This document shows, in pieces, positions 28,485-38,569 of a DNA stretch of 64,000 bases (position 1 is its first letter; each line of letters starts with the position of its first letter). Both the position numbers and the translations under genes were made by a program. The stretch comes from an uncultured Flavobacteriaceae bacterium. GTDB taxonomy: Bacteria; Bacteroidota; Bacteroidia; Flavobacteriales; Flavobacteriaceae. The notes below the pieces were generated by a model. The model did no database searches and had not been told where the DNA came from. It worked only from the letters and a program-made list of their open reading frames with translations. Where the stretch lies: contig CAKUPQ010000002.1 in NCBI GenBank assembly GCA_934675205.1, forward strand, positions 496,001-560,000, written 5' to 3'.

Positions 28485-29735
28485 TTATTTCTTTAAGAAT
28501 TTCAAAATTTCTGTACTGTTATCCATTCGTATAAGGTACAATCCGTTTGAAAAATCACTGATATTCAGCTTTATAAATGAGTTGTTGTTTATCGGAACAG
28601 ATTGGATTTTTTGTCCTAACAGGTTGTAAATATAGATATTTTTTGTTTCAGGGCTTACTTCCTGAATATTAATTCCCAATTCGATATAATCGTAAGAAAG
28701 GTTAGAAGAGGTAAACCATACCAACGGGTTTCTTTCAAAAACAGGCTTTGACAAAAAGGTTTGGGTCGTTTCAAACTGCATTACAACCGGAACGTGGTCA
28801 CTCATATAATACAGATTATCACGAAGTTCAAAAGAAAAATCTCCCGAACAAGTCGAATCATTGATGTTTTTGTCTAAACAATTTCCGTTGTTTCCGTAGG
28901 CTTTGTAGGTGTTTTCTACATAATAAAAATCTGAACTTGTGTTGAAATTTTCGCTCATCATAATAAAATCAAAACGGTCGTCGATTCCTCCCGAAGCTGT
29001 TCCGATTCCGAAACCTGTATTAGAAACCCGTGTAGCCTGTGTATGTGTGTATTGAAAATTTGCATTGTCGTGCCAACTTCCCGGAGCATTAATAGGATCA
29101 AGCATTTTTATAGCATTGTCAAGGCTTAAAATTTTCTGGTAACCCGGTTCTGACGAAGTATAGAAATTAAAATCTCCCGCAAATAATATATGTGTATTCG
29201 GATTGGTGATATTTTCGAGAGCATCAGTAAAAACTTCAACCATAGACAAACGTGCCTGTTGATTGGCTGTTCCCGTACTCGATTTGAGATGCGATACAAA
29301 AACCTCCAAATAAATCGGGTCAAAATCGCTTTGAGTTGTATTCAACTTAAAGGAATATTGGTTGATGTCTCGATAAGATGTCTGATGAATTTGTTGGTCG
29401 AGCAAAACGAATTTATCCGTATTGTAAAAAACTAAATTCTGTAAAAAATCGGTTTCGCTTGAGGAATTTACCTGAAAAACCGCTCTCTCAAACGGACTCT
29501 GTTGGTTGGAAAGAGAAGTATTCAGAATCAAATCAGCTCCGTTTTCGGTTTCTAATTCGCAAACCATAAACAAATCAGGTTGATATTCGTCCAATATTTC
29601 ACGTAAAATCAACTCCCGATTAGCAGGAGCTCCACTCGGAAAACGAGCTAAATTATAAAACATGGTATTGATGGTTTCTTGAGAAAATCCGTGAAAACAG
29701 ATGATAAATAATAGGGCAGAAAATAGTTTTTTCAT
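28485..29735 (-). CDS. Secreted endonuclease/exonuclease/phosphatase-fold protein with T9SS sorting domain
   Basis: A 416-residue exported protein. Signal peptide to HGFSQ (residue 19). The EEP domain runs to about 330 with the metal and catalytic motifs NLARFPSG, CELE, SHLKSS, GDFNFY, DDRFDFI and MSDHVPV. The last 75 residues form a type A T9SS sorting domain (YIYNLLGQKIQSV, then SNGLYLIRMDNST). It is probably an extracellular DNase or phosphodiesterase for nutrient scavenging; the substrate is not fixed by the sequence. A TATCTTTG element (minus, 29755-29762) may be the -7 box, with no well-spaced -33. Confidence 0.92.
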   Translation of the reverse strand: MKKLFSALLFIICFHGFSQETINTMFYNLARFPSGAPANRELILREILDEYQPDLFMVCELETENGADLILNTSLSNQQSPFERAVFQVNSSSETDFLQNLVFYNTDKFVLLDQQIHQTSYRDINQYSFKLNTTQSDFDPIYLEVFVSHLKSSTGTANQQARLSMVEVFTDALENITNPNTHILFAGDFNFYTSSEPGYQKILSLDNAIKMLDPINAPGSWHDNANFQYTHTQATRVSNTGFGIGTASGGIDDRFDFIMMSENFNTSSDFYYVENTYKAYGNNGNCLDKNINDSTCSGDFSFELRDNLYYMSDHVPVVMQFETTQTFLSKPVFERNPLVWFTSSNLSYDYIELGINIQEVSPETKNIYIYNLLGQKIQSVPINNNSFIKLNISDFSNGLYLIRMDNSTEILKFLKK

Positions 29736-29846
29736 TTTTTTTCGGGTCTTTTAGCAAAGATAGTTTTTTAGTTTTAGCAAAGTGTTAATTTATAAAGGTA
29801 CAGACTCTAAAAAACCAAAAAAATAAAAAATCCTCATTAATGAGGA

Positions 29847-29877
29847 TTGCCCTACTTGCTTTTGCCAAATAACTTTG
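29847..29877 (+). promoter_or_regulatory. Promoter of the truncated outer-membrane protein gene, with overlapping palindrome
   Basis: TTG at 29847-29849, 20 bases, TAACTTTG at 29870-29877. The perfect 20-base palindrome AATCCTCATTAATGAGGATT (29829-29848) overlaps the -33 box. It may be an operator, or a minus-strand terminator, since A residues flank it on the left. This promoter now lies upstream of the kinase operon. Confidence 0.6.
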
Positions 29878-29905
29878 CCCCTGTATTAACCTAAAAAAAA
29901 TAAAA

Positions 29906-30073
29906 ATGAAAAAGTTATTTATTATGTTGTCGTTGGGCATTACATCAGTTGTATTTGCTCAACCTTTTGAAAACGGAACAACTACCATTAATGCCGGTAT
30001 CGGTTTAGGAACCGGATTAGGAGGTTATGGTAGTGTAAGACCTGCATACATCTCAAAAAAGCGATTACCCTGA
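29906..30073 (+). pseudogene. 5' fragment of an outer-membrane protein gene
   Basis: Translates to a signal peptide (MKKLFIMLSLGITSVVFAQ) and then PFENGTTTINAGIGLGTGLGG and YGSVRPAY, the start of a flavobacterial porin-like outer-membrane protein. Family likeness ends around 30047; the frame then runs into nine unrelated codons and a TGA at 30071. The following bases, in another frame, encode the middle of a TPR histidine kinase (HTSQKSDYPENEMYAYL). I read this as a deletion joining two genes. The 5' promoter is intact, so a 55-residue secreted peptide could still be made. Confidence 0.75.
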
Positions 30074-30080
30074 AAATGAA

Positions 30081-31190
30081 ATGTATGCTTATTTGTATCT
30101 GGCTGAAATTTATATTGAACATAAAAAATATGCAGAAGCCATACAGAATATCGAAAAGGGAATTCCGATGGCTGAAATGTTAGGTATGAAGCACGAATTA
30201 TCCGATTTTCATAAAAAAAAGGCTGTCGCTTACGAAAATATCGGAGATTATAAAAAAGCACTTGAACATAATCGCAAAGCAGAGGAGCTGCAGCAAGAAA
30301 TTAAATTAGAAGAGAGCAAAAACAATATATTAGGGCTTGAGGCTAAATATCAATCCGAGCAAAGAGAGATAGAAATCAGAACACTCAATGCCGAAAAACA
30401 AGCACAAACCCTGAAAATCAGACAAAAAAACACATTGAATCTTGCCCTTTTTAGTATTATTTTGGTAACAGCAATCATTGGTTTTTTGCTTTACAAAAAT
30501 TATAAAAACAAACAGAAAATACAGGCTCAAAAAATCATTGAGCTGGAAACCGAAAAACAGCTTTCCGCTACACAAGCCTTGCTTCAAGGACAGGAAGACG
30601 AACGCAGCCGAATGGCAAAAGAATTGCATGATGGCTTGGGAGGACTGTTAAGCGGTGTAAAACTTAACCTTAACAATATGCAGAAAAAAATAATAATCAC
30701 AGAAGAAGACGGAGCTGCTTTTGAAAAGTCCGTTGTTTTGTTGGATAAATCTATTAGTGAGCTACGAAGAGTAGCCCATAACCTTATGCCTGAAAGCATT
30801 TTAAAGTTCGGACTTGACGGAGCTGTCAAAGAATACCTGCAAAGCATTGATAATGAAGATTTGAAAATTGTTTATCAATCCTATCACATCGAAAACGGAC
30901 TGGGTAAACAATTGGATATTTCCGTTTACCGCATTGTACAAGAATTGGTAAATAATACCATTAAACATTCCGAAGCAACCGAAATTTTAGTTCAGATAAG
31001 AAAAGATGAGAATTTGATTATTGTTGATGTAGAAGATAACGGAAAAGGATTTGATTACCAACAAGAAAAGAAAGAAAGCGGAATGGGACTTGCCGGAATC
31101 AAATCACGAGTTAATTATTGGAAAGGAAGCCTGCATATCGAATCCAATAACAATTCAGGAACAGCTGTACATATAGAAATACCTGTTTGA
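30081..31190 (+). CDS. TPR sensor histidine kinase of the NarX/DegS type, N-terminally truncated
   Basis: Residues 1-75 hold the last TPR helices (YLYLAEIYIEHKKYAEAI, DYKKALEHNRKAEEL), 76-115 a coiled coil, 118-140 one transmembrane helix, then HisKA_3 with phospho-acceptor His183 (KELHDGLGG) and the HATPase (NNTIKHSEA, DNGKGFD, GMGLAGIKSRV). Full members have a signal peptide and five or more TPRs, so roughly 250-300 residues are missing. The frame is open upstream to 30045 or so without a start, and it joins the outer-membrane protein fragment out of frame. ATG 30081 lies 7 bases after that fragment's stop, so re-initiation is possible. The response regulator follows by 1 base. Confidence 0.8.
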   Translation: MYAYLYLAEIYIEHKKYAEAIQNIEKGIPMAEMLGMKHELSDFHKKKAVAYENIGDYKKALEHNRKAEELQQEIKLEESKNNILGLEAKYQSEQREIEIRTLNAEKQAQTLKIRQKNTLNLALFSIILVTAIIGFLLYKNYKNKQKIQAQKIIELETEKQLSATQALLQGQEDERSRMAKELHDGLGGLLSGVKLNLNNMQKKIIITEEDGAAFEKSVVLLDKSISELRRVAHNLMPESILKFGLDGAVKEYLQSIDNEDLKIVYQSYHIENGLGKQLDISVYRIVQELVNNTIKHSEATEILVQIRKDENLIIVDVEDNGKGFDYQQEKKESGMGLAGIKSRVNYWKGSLHIESNNNSGTAVHIEIPV

Positions 31191-31191
31191 T

Positions 31192-31812
31192 ATGAAAATA
31201 TTGATGATAGAAGACCATAGAGTAGTAGCAGAAGGAATTTCTGCTATGCTCAATGAGGTAGAATATGTGGAAAGTGTCATACAAATGTCGGACGGACGTT
31301 CCGCTTTGGAGTTTATAGGGCAAAATCCTGATATTGACATTATTCTTCTTGATATTAATTTGCCCGATTGCAACGGAATCGAATTGTGTCTGACACTCAA
31401 ACAACAAGCCCCTACTATCAGAATTATTGCTTTAAGTACTTACAACCAAGCGGGAATCATCAACAAAATGTTAGAGAACGGAGCCGATTCTTATTTGCTG
31501 AAAAACACAAGCTCGGAAGAACTTTTGGAAACTATTGATAAAGTTTCTTCAGGGAAAAAATTTCTCACTCCCGAAATCAAAAAAATATTGGACAACAACT
31601 CTTTAACCACTTACAAAACTCCTGTTTTTACTAAAAGAGAGAAAGAGGTTCTGGCTTTGATTGCAGAAGGGCTTACCAATCAGGAAATTGCCGATAAGTT
31701 ATTCATCAGCCAATTAACGGTTATCAGTCATCGGAAAAGTCTTTTGGAAAAAACAGAATCGAAAAATACAGCACAATTGATTAAATACTGTTTTGAATTC
31801 GGGTTGTTATGA
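31192..31812 (+). CDS. NarL/LuxR-family response regulator
   Basis: A 206-residue regulator with an N-terminal receiver domain (acidic pair near ED 7-8, phosphorylation site Asp54 in LLDINLP, conserved Thr/Ser-Lys switch region with LLKNTS) and a C-terminal LuxR helix-turn-helix (FTKREKEVLALIAEGL, TNQEIADKLFISQLTVISH). It is the cognate partner of the kinase 1 base upstream. Because that kinase has lost its sensor half, the regulator may now be signal-blind or constitutively set. Its targets are unknown; the repeat protein directly downstream is one candidate. Confidence 0.93.
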   Translation: MKILMIEDHRVVAEGISAMLNEVEYVESVIQMSDGRSALEFIGQNPDIDIILLDINLPDCNGIELCLTLKQQAPTIRIIALSTYNQAGIINKMLENGADSYLLKNTSSEELLETIDKVSSGKKFLTPEIKKILDNNSLTTYKTPVFTKREKEVLALIAEGLTNQEIADKLFISQLTVISHRKSLLEKTESKNTAQLIKYCFEFGLL

Positions 31813-31862
31813 TTAAAAGGTTTGGTATCAATTTTGAGTACTATTCTCAAAAAAATATTACT

Positions 31863-32264
31863 ATGAAAAACATATTTCTTTTTTTATTTGTTCTTTTCTT
31901 GGGAACAAGCGTTCAGGCTCAAAGAGTTCAGTCAAGCAGTTATAGCACAATGTATTATATCAGTTCTGACGGAAAAATCCAAGACAGCAGCTACAGAACA
32001 CTCGGTTATATTAATGATAGCAGAATTCAAGATAGTTCCTACAAAACCATAGGTTATGTTAAGGACGGAAAAATTCAGGATTCTTCGTACAGAACAGTCG
32101 GATATATCGACAAGGACGGAAAAGTTCAAGATAGTTCGTACCGCACTTTGGGATATATCGACAAAGACGGAAGAGTTCAGGACAGCAATTACAGAACTTT
32201 AGGTTACGCTTCGGGAGTGAAAAGGGAATGGGTAGCGGTTGTGTTTTTCTTTTTTCAGATGTAG
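31863..32264 (+). CDS. Secreted tandem-repeat protein (QDSSYRTLGYI repeats)
   Basis: A 133-residue protein I recognise only by its pattern. Signal peptide MKNIFLFLFVLFLGTSVQAQ, then six tandem units of about 15 residues with the consensus DGKIQDSSYRTLGYID, ending in a short hydrophobic, aromatic C-terminus (WVAVVFFFFQM). The regular QDSSYRT spacing suggests a beta-solenoid or hairpin stack. I start at ATG 31863; the frame is open from 31809, overlapping the regulator stop, but that start would put 18 extra residues before the signal peptide. It is the third gene of the two-component operon and ends in a long hairpin terminator. Confidence 0.75.
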   Translation: MKNIFLFLFVLFLGTSVQAQRVQSSSYSTMYYISSDGKIQDSSYRTLGYINDSRIQDSSYKTIGYVKDGKIQDSSYRTVGYIDKDGKVQDSSYRTLGYIDKDGRVQDSNYRTLGYASGVKREWVAVVFFFFQM

Positions 32265-32310
32265 ATACAGACCTGACAGGTTTTAAAAACCTGTCAGGTC
32301 TGTATTTTTT
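32265..32310 (+). terminator. Hairpin terminator of the dispersed CCTGACAGG type
   Basis: Arms 32265-32284 and 32286-32305 are perfect 20-base reverse complements around a single A, followed by TTTTT. It begins at the base after the stop codon of the repeat protein. The core ACCTGACAGG is a common intergenic palindrome in flavobacteria (recalled, not searched). Confidence 0.9.
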
Positions 32311-32341
32311 ATTACATTTGAAAATAATTTAATCCATTTTT

Positions 32342-34624
32342 ATGGAAAACAATGCACAAAAATTAGACGAACTAATCAGAAGATTAGACGAACTATCTCG
32401 AAAACAGGATGTTTTTTCAAAAGAAATACAACATCTTCGCTCGGAAATTCAGATTTTAAAATCGGGAGAATCTGTTTCAGAAATAGAAGAAAAATCTGAA
32501 ATTGCAGAGCCGACTACTCCTGTTGCAGAACCAAAAAATCAAATACAAAAACCAGTTATTCCTAAAAAGCCCAAACAACCTTCAGATTTAGAAAAAATAA
32601 TTGGAGAGAGTTGGCTTAATAAAATCGGAATTTTAGGCATCATCATCGGAGTTACGATTCTCGGAAAATACTCGATTGACAACAATCTGATAAGTCCGCT
32701 TACAAGAATTATTTTAGGATATTTAGTCGGAATCGGATTGCTCGGCCTCGGAATAAAACTCAAAGAAAAATTCGAGAGTTACAGTGCTGTTTTAGTTAGT
32801 GGAGCAATGGCAATTTTCTATTTCATTACTTATTTCGCGTATGATTTTTACGGATTGATTCCGCAAATTATAGCTTTTACCTTAATGGTTATTTTCACCA
32901 TTTTTACGGTTTTCGCTTCACTTCAATACAACCGTTCAGTTATTGCCCATATCGGGTTGGTCGGAGCTTATACCATTCCGTTTTTGCTTTCAAATGATTC
33001 TGGAAATGCAATGTTTTTATTCATTTATATTACCATTATCAATCTCGGAATTTTAGCTGTTTCGATTAAAAGATATTGGAAATCATTGTATTATGTAGCT
33101 TTTTCGTTTACGTGGCTGATTTTTGCTTTTTGGCTTGTGGCAGATTATTCAAAATTTGAAGACAAAGCTTTGGCTTTTGTATTTGCTACAATTTTCTTTT
33201 TGATGTTTTATGCAGTTGCAATTACCAACCGAATTATTCAGGAAAAAAGATTGGCAAAACGGGATATTATTCTGATTCTGTTCAATTCGTTTATCTATTT
33301 CGGGTTGGGTTACGGAATCCTAAATTCGGAAAATACAGGGCAATATCTCGGATTATTTACTTTGTTTAATGCGGTTATTCATTTTGCAGTCGGATATATT
33401 ATTCGAAACAAAAAACTTGTAGATAAAACGCTATTTTACTTGGTTTTAGGATTGGTTTTCACTTTTATTACGATTGCTATTCCGATTCAGTTAGACGGAA
33501 ATTGGGTTACTTTGCTTTGGATTGCACAGGCTGTATTGCTGTTTTGGATTGGAAGAACGAAAAACGTGGTTATGTACGAGAAAATTTCGTATATAATTAT
33601 GTTTTTGACTTTCTTTAGCTTACTTCAAGATTGGACAAATTATCATTCGTTAATGGGAAGAATCAGGGTTTTGTTCAATGTTGTTTTTCTGACTTCGATT
33701 TTGGTAATGATTGGTTTCGGATATATTGTTTATCTGTCCAAGAAAAAGCAGTATTTTACGACTGAAAATCAGAACGGATTGACAATCGTAATGAATTATA
33801 TTACTCCTGTTTTGTTGGGAATTGTGAGTTATTTTGCATTTAGTAATGAGATAATTCTTTTTTTTGGTAATTGGTTTATGGGCACAAATATTTTTGATAA
33901 AAATCAGGCAATATATAATTATAATATTTATTCATTTAGGTATTTATTTTTAATAGGATATTCGATTTTATTTTTCGGTATTTTATCTTTGTTTAATATC
34001 CGAAAAATTAAAAATAAAGTTCTCGGAATTGTAGCAATTATTTTTACTTTGATTTCGTTGTTTGTAGCTCAAACAGGAGGGTTGTATGTTTTGGGAGAAC
34101 TTCGTGAGGCTTATATCGACAGAGATTTAAATGAATATTACAAAATCGGATTCGGATATGTTTTGATACGATATTTACTTTTCGCTTGTATAGCTTTTGG
34201 AATTTATACTTTGTTTAAATACATCAGACAGGAATTTATGAATCCACTCAACAAAAGCCTGAAATTCACAACTGAATTTGCAATGTATGTTTCAATTTTG
34301 TGGTTTTTGAGCAACGAACTAATCACTTGGCTCGATTTAGCTGGAAACAAAGGAGTTTTCAAACTCGGATTGAGTATTTTGTGGGGAATTTACGCTTTGG
34401 TTTTGATTTATTTAGGAATCTTCAAACGAAGAAAATATTTGAGAATCGGAGCAATTGTGCTGTTTGCCATTACACTTTTAAAGCTGTTGTTTTATGACAT
34501 TTCAGGAATGAACACCCTTTCAAAAATTATTGTATTTATTAGTTTGGGAGTTTTATTATTGATTATTTCGTTTTTGTATAATAAGTTTAAAGACAAAATT
34601 TCGGAAGATGAAAAAGTTAGCTAA
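32342..34624 (+). CDS. DUF2339 polytopic membrane protein
   Basis: A 760-residue inner-membrane protein of the DUF2339 family. Residues 1-45 form a coiled coil (LDELIRRLDELSRKQDVF), followed by an acidic/Pro linker, the family entry motif ESWLNKIGILGIIIGV (near 90-105) and then many hydrophobic helices to the C-terminus. The function is unknown; a role in transport or envelope maintenance is guesswork. It overlaps the next gene, a DUF3999 protein, by 17 bases, and the pair is found together in other bacteria, which suggests that they work together. A TACATTTG element at 32313-32320 may be its -7 box. Confidence 0.88.
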   Translation: MENNAQKLDELIRRLDELSRKQDVFSKEIQHLRSEIQILKSGESVSEIEEKSEIAEPTTPVAEPKNQIQKPVIPKKPKQPSDLEKIIGESWLNKIGILGIIIGVTILGKYSIDNNLISPLTRIILGYLVGIGLLGLGIKLKEKFESYSAVLVSGAMAIFYFITYFAYDFYGLIPQIIAFTLMVIFTIFTVFASLQYNRSVIAHIGLVGAYTIPFLLSNDSGNAMFLFIYITIINLGILAVSIKRYWKSLYYVAFSFTWLIFAFWLVADYSKFEDKALAFVFATIFFLMFYAVAITNRIIQEKRLAKRDIILILFNSFIYFGLGYGILNSENTGQYLGLFTLFNAVIHFAVGYIIRNKKLVDKTLFYLVLGLVFTFITIAIPIQLDGNWVTLLWIAQAVLLFWIGRTKNVVMYEKISYIIMFLTFFSLLQDWTNYHSLMGRIRVLFNVVFLTSILVMIGFGYIVYLSKKKQYFTTENQNGLTIVMNYITPVLLGIVSYFAFSNEIILFFGNWFMGTNIFDKNQAIYNYNIYSFRYLFLIGYSILFFGILSLFNIRKIKNKVLGIVAIIFTLISLFVAQTGGLYVLGELREAYIDRDLNEYYKIGFGYVLIRYLLFACIAFGIYTLFKYIRQEFMNPLNKSLKFTTEFAMYVSILWFLSNELITWLDLAGNKGVFKLGLSILWGIYALVLIYLGIFKRRKYLRIGAIVLFAITLLKLLFYDISGMNTLSKIIVFISLGVLLLIISFLYNKFKDKISEDEKVS

Positions 34625-35852
34625 ATACATTTTTTTAGGTTGTTTGATTGGATTTTCCGTAAACGGATTTTCCCAAGAGGGTTATTTGTACAAACGAAAA
34701 ATCGAAGTTAAAAAAGATTCTCTAAATTGGAATTCTATTGAAATTCCCGATGAAATGTACGATAAAATAAAACCAAATTTATCGGATATTCGGATTTTTG
34801 GGTTTAAGGATAATGATACGATTGAAGTACGTTATACCATTCATAAAAATCCTGATTTTGAGTTTGATAGAAAACAGGAATTAAAAATAATCAATCAATC
34901 TGTTTCAGACGGCAAATATTATTTTACGATTCAGACTTCTAATAAAAATATAAATCAATTAGGCTTAAAATTCAGCAATAAAAATTTTGATTGGAAAGTG
35001 AATTTAGAAGGAAGTCATAATCAAAATCAATGGTTTACTATTTTGGAAGATTACAGAATTTTAGCTATTCATAATTCTGAAACAAATTATCGTTTTGAGG
35101 ATTTGTTTTTTAGTGATTCAAAATATAAATATTACAGAATTTCGATAAGTTCTCAAGAACAACCAAATATTCAAAGTGTTCACTCAAATCATTACCAATC
35201 AAAAGACAGCCTTAAATTCAGAACGATTACTATTGATAAATTAACTACAAAAACAGATAAGAAAAATAAGATTACAACCATAGAATTTTCATTGGAAAAA
35301 TCTTTGCCTGTTTATGCTGTTTCTGTAAATCCAAGTAAAATAATTGATTACAACAGAACTGTAACGGTAGAATATCTGCAAGACAGCACAAAAACCGAAA
35401 AAGGAATCATTAAGCATTATTCGTATTTTTCTTCGGGAGTTTTATCATCAGAACACAGTACAGAATTTGCTTTGTCAGGTAGAGATTTGAAATTTATCAA
35501 AGATTTTAAAATAACGATAAATAATAAAGATAATCAGCCTTTGGAAATACATTCCGTAGTATTGAAAACACTATATTTCAATATTCTTTTTTCGGTTGAT
35601 GATTACGATTCGGATTACTATTTATATTATGGTAATCAAAATAGCTTTGCTCCGTCTTATGACGCTTATTATTTCAACAATGTAGAAAAAAATAATGTTT
35701 CTCTTTCAGAAGAAATCGCAATCCCTAAAAAAGAAGAAATTGTTCAAAAACCACTATTTGAAAACAAACTCTGGCTTTGGGGAATAATGATTCTGATAAT
35801 CGGAATTTTGGGCTATTTCAGTTTGAAAATGATTTCTAAAAAAGAGCTTTAG
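34608..35852 (+). CDS. DUF3999 exported membrane-anchored protein
   Basis: A 414-residue protein with a signal peptide (ends near NGFSQ, residue 22), a large beta-rich periplasmic region containing two discoidin-like segments (KFSNKNFDWKVNLEGSHNQ; YYRISISSQ), and one C-terminal helix (LWLWGIMILIIGILGYFSL) followed by a short basic tail. This is the DUF3999 layout. It starts 17 bases inside the DUF2339 gene, so the two are translationally coupled; I infer a complex in which DUF3999 provides the periplasmic part. Function unknown. Confidence 0.85.
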   Translation: MKKLAKYIFLGCLIGFSVNGFSQEGYLYKRKIEVKKDSLNWNSIEIPDEMYDKIKPNLSDIRIFGFKDNDTIEVRYTIHKNPDFEFDRKQELKIINQSVSDGKYYFTIQTSNKNINQLGLKFSNKNFDWKVNLEGSHNQNQWFTILEDYRILAIHNSETNYRFEDLFFSDSKYKYYRISISSQEQPNIQSVHSNHYQSKDSLKFRTITIDKLTTKTDKKNKITTIEFSLEKSLPVYAVSVNPSKIIDYNRTVTVEYLQDSTKTEKGIIKHYSYFSSGVLSSEHSTEFALSGRDLKFIKDFKITINNKDNQPLEIHSVVLKTLYFNILFSVDDYDSDYYLYYGNQNSFAPSYDAYYFNNVEKNNVSLSEEIAIPKKEEIVQKPLFENKLWLWGIMILIIGILGYFSLKMISKKEL

Positions 35853-35895
35853 TTTACAGTCGCAGTTTACACAACTGAAAACTGCGACTGCAAAC
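35851..35895. terminator. Hairpin between convergent DUF3999 and ABC-F genes
   Basis: Arms 35851-35868 and 35878-35895 pair over 18 bases with one mismatch (or G-T pair); the core AGTTTACAGTCGCAGTTT is repeated at 20373. The left arm overlaps the DUF3999 stop codon. There is no long T run, so it may be a repeat acting as a weak terminator or RNA end. Confidence 0.6.
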
Positions 35896-35898
35896 TAT

Positions 35899-37582
<1,684 letters not shown>

Positions 37583-37609
37583 TGTCAAAAATCAATAACC
37601 GACAATCAA

Positions 37610-37936
37610 TTAAACATACCTTATAAACCTCCAAAAACTTCTTTTTTTCAGATAGTTGCGGTTTTTTTCGTTTTGGTAAGCTTCTCTTTCGAATGAAATA
37701 TTCCTGTAAGCTGCTTTTTTGTCTTTATATTGGATAATTCGGACTAAATATTCGATTCCGTACCACACATAAAACGGAAGAATAAGCAGTTCGATTTGTT
37801 GTCTTAAATGGATTTTTTCGTGGGTTATAAAAACGGAGTTGTCTTTATCTTTCGGATTTTTCAGAAAAATAAAAGGGTAGAGGGCAACTCCCATAAATCC
37901 TTTCGGAACAAATATTTTGGAGACAAGAATCATCAT
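37610..37936 (-). CDS. Small membrane protein with an HExxH motif
   Basis: A 108-residue protein with HEKIH (39-43) followed by a hydrophobic helix (IELLILPFYVWYGIEYLV) and then FEREAYQNE, which could supply a third zinc ligand about 40 residues on. This is the arrangement of minimal M56/BlaR1-like zincins, but much shorter. I do not know its substrate. The C-terminus is very basic. The start may be ATG 37936 or 37933; a TAAATTTG box (plus 37938-37945, minus strand) is only 2 bases upstream, so the message may be leaderless or begin further in. It lies upstream of the ABC-F gene but has no link to it. Confidence 0.7.
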   Translation of the reverse strand: MMILVSKIFVPKGFMGVALYPFIFLKNPKDKDNSVFITHEKIHLRQQIELLILPFYVWYGIEYLVRIIQYKDKKAAYRNISFEREAYQNEKNRNYLKKRSFWRFIRYV

Positions 37937-37996
37937 GCAAATTTATGTTATTTATGTATAAATTCGCACAATTCCGTATCTTTACAGAAATAAAAA

Positions 37997-38551
37997 ATGT
38001 ATATGAAGCGTAGTCTTTATAAGTTTATATTCTTCCGATTAATGAAATGGAAAATTGTAGGTACAATTAAGGAAGAAACCAAAAAATGTATATTGCTTGT
38101 CGTTCCTCATACGAGTTGGCACGACTTCTATATTGGTGTATTTACGAGGGGAATTATCGGAAAAGAAATGAATTTTGTAGCCAAAAAAGAATTGTTCATC
38201 TTTCCTTTTGGATATTATTTTAGGTGGATGGGAGGTGCACCACTCAATCGAGGGCAAAACGAAAACAAAGTCGAAGCTATTGCCAAAATAGTTGACCAAA
38301 AAGAAGAATTTCGCTTGGCCATTGCTCCCGAAGGAACTCGAAAAAAAGTTGCTCATTGGAAAACAGGTTTTTATTATATTGCCAAAACAGCTAATATTCC
38401 TGTAGTTCCCGTAGCTTTTGCTTGGAAAAATAAAGAAGTAAAAATAGGAGAGCCTTATTGGGTAACTGATGACATCAATCGAGATATTTCAACCCTCGAA
38501 AAGCACTTTAAAGGAGTGGTTGGTAAAGTACCCGAATATAGCTATAAATAA
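37997..38551 (+). CDS. PlsC-type acyltransferase (1-acyl-glycerol-3-phosphate acyltransferase-like)
   Basis: A 184-residue member of the LPLAT superfamily. The catalytic HX4D motif is HTSWHD (38-43), the glycerophosphate-binding Arg lies in LNRGQNEN and the EGTR block in APEGTRKKV. No clear membrane helix, but the N-terminus is basic and aromatic, suggesting peripheral association. The exact acyl acceptor cannot be told from the motifs. An in-frame second ATG lies at 38003. It is 18 bases upstream of coaE and probably shares its transcript. Confidence 0.88.
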   Translation: MYMKRSLYKFIFFRLMKWKIVGTIKEETKKCILLVVPHTSWHDFYIGVFTRGIIGKEMNFVAKKELFIFPFGYYFRWMGGAPLNRGQNENKVEAIAKIVDQKEEFRLAIAPEGTRKKVAHWKTGFYYIAKTANIPVVPVAFAWKNKEVKIGEPYWVTDDINRDISTLEKHFKGVVGKVPEYSYK

Positions 38552-38569
38552 TTCATAATTTAATAAAAA

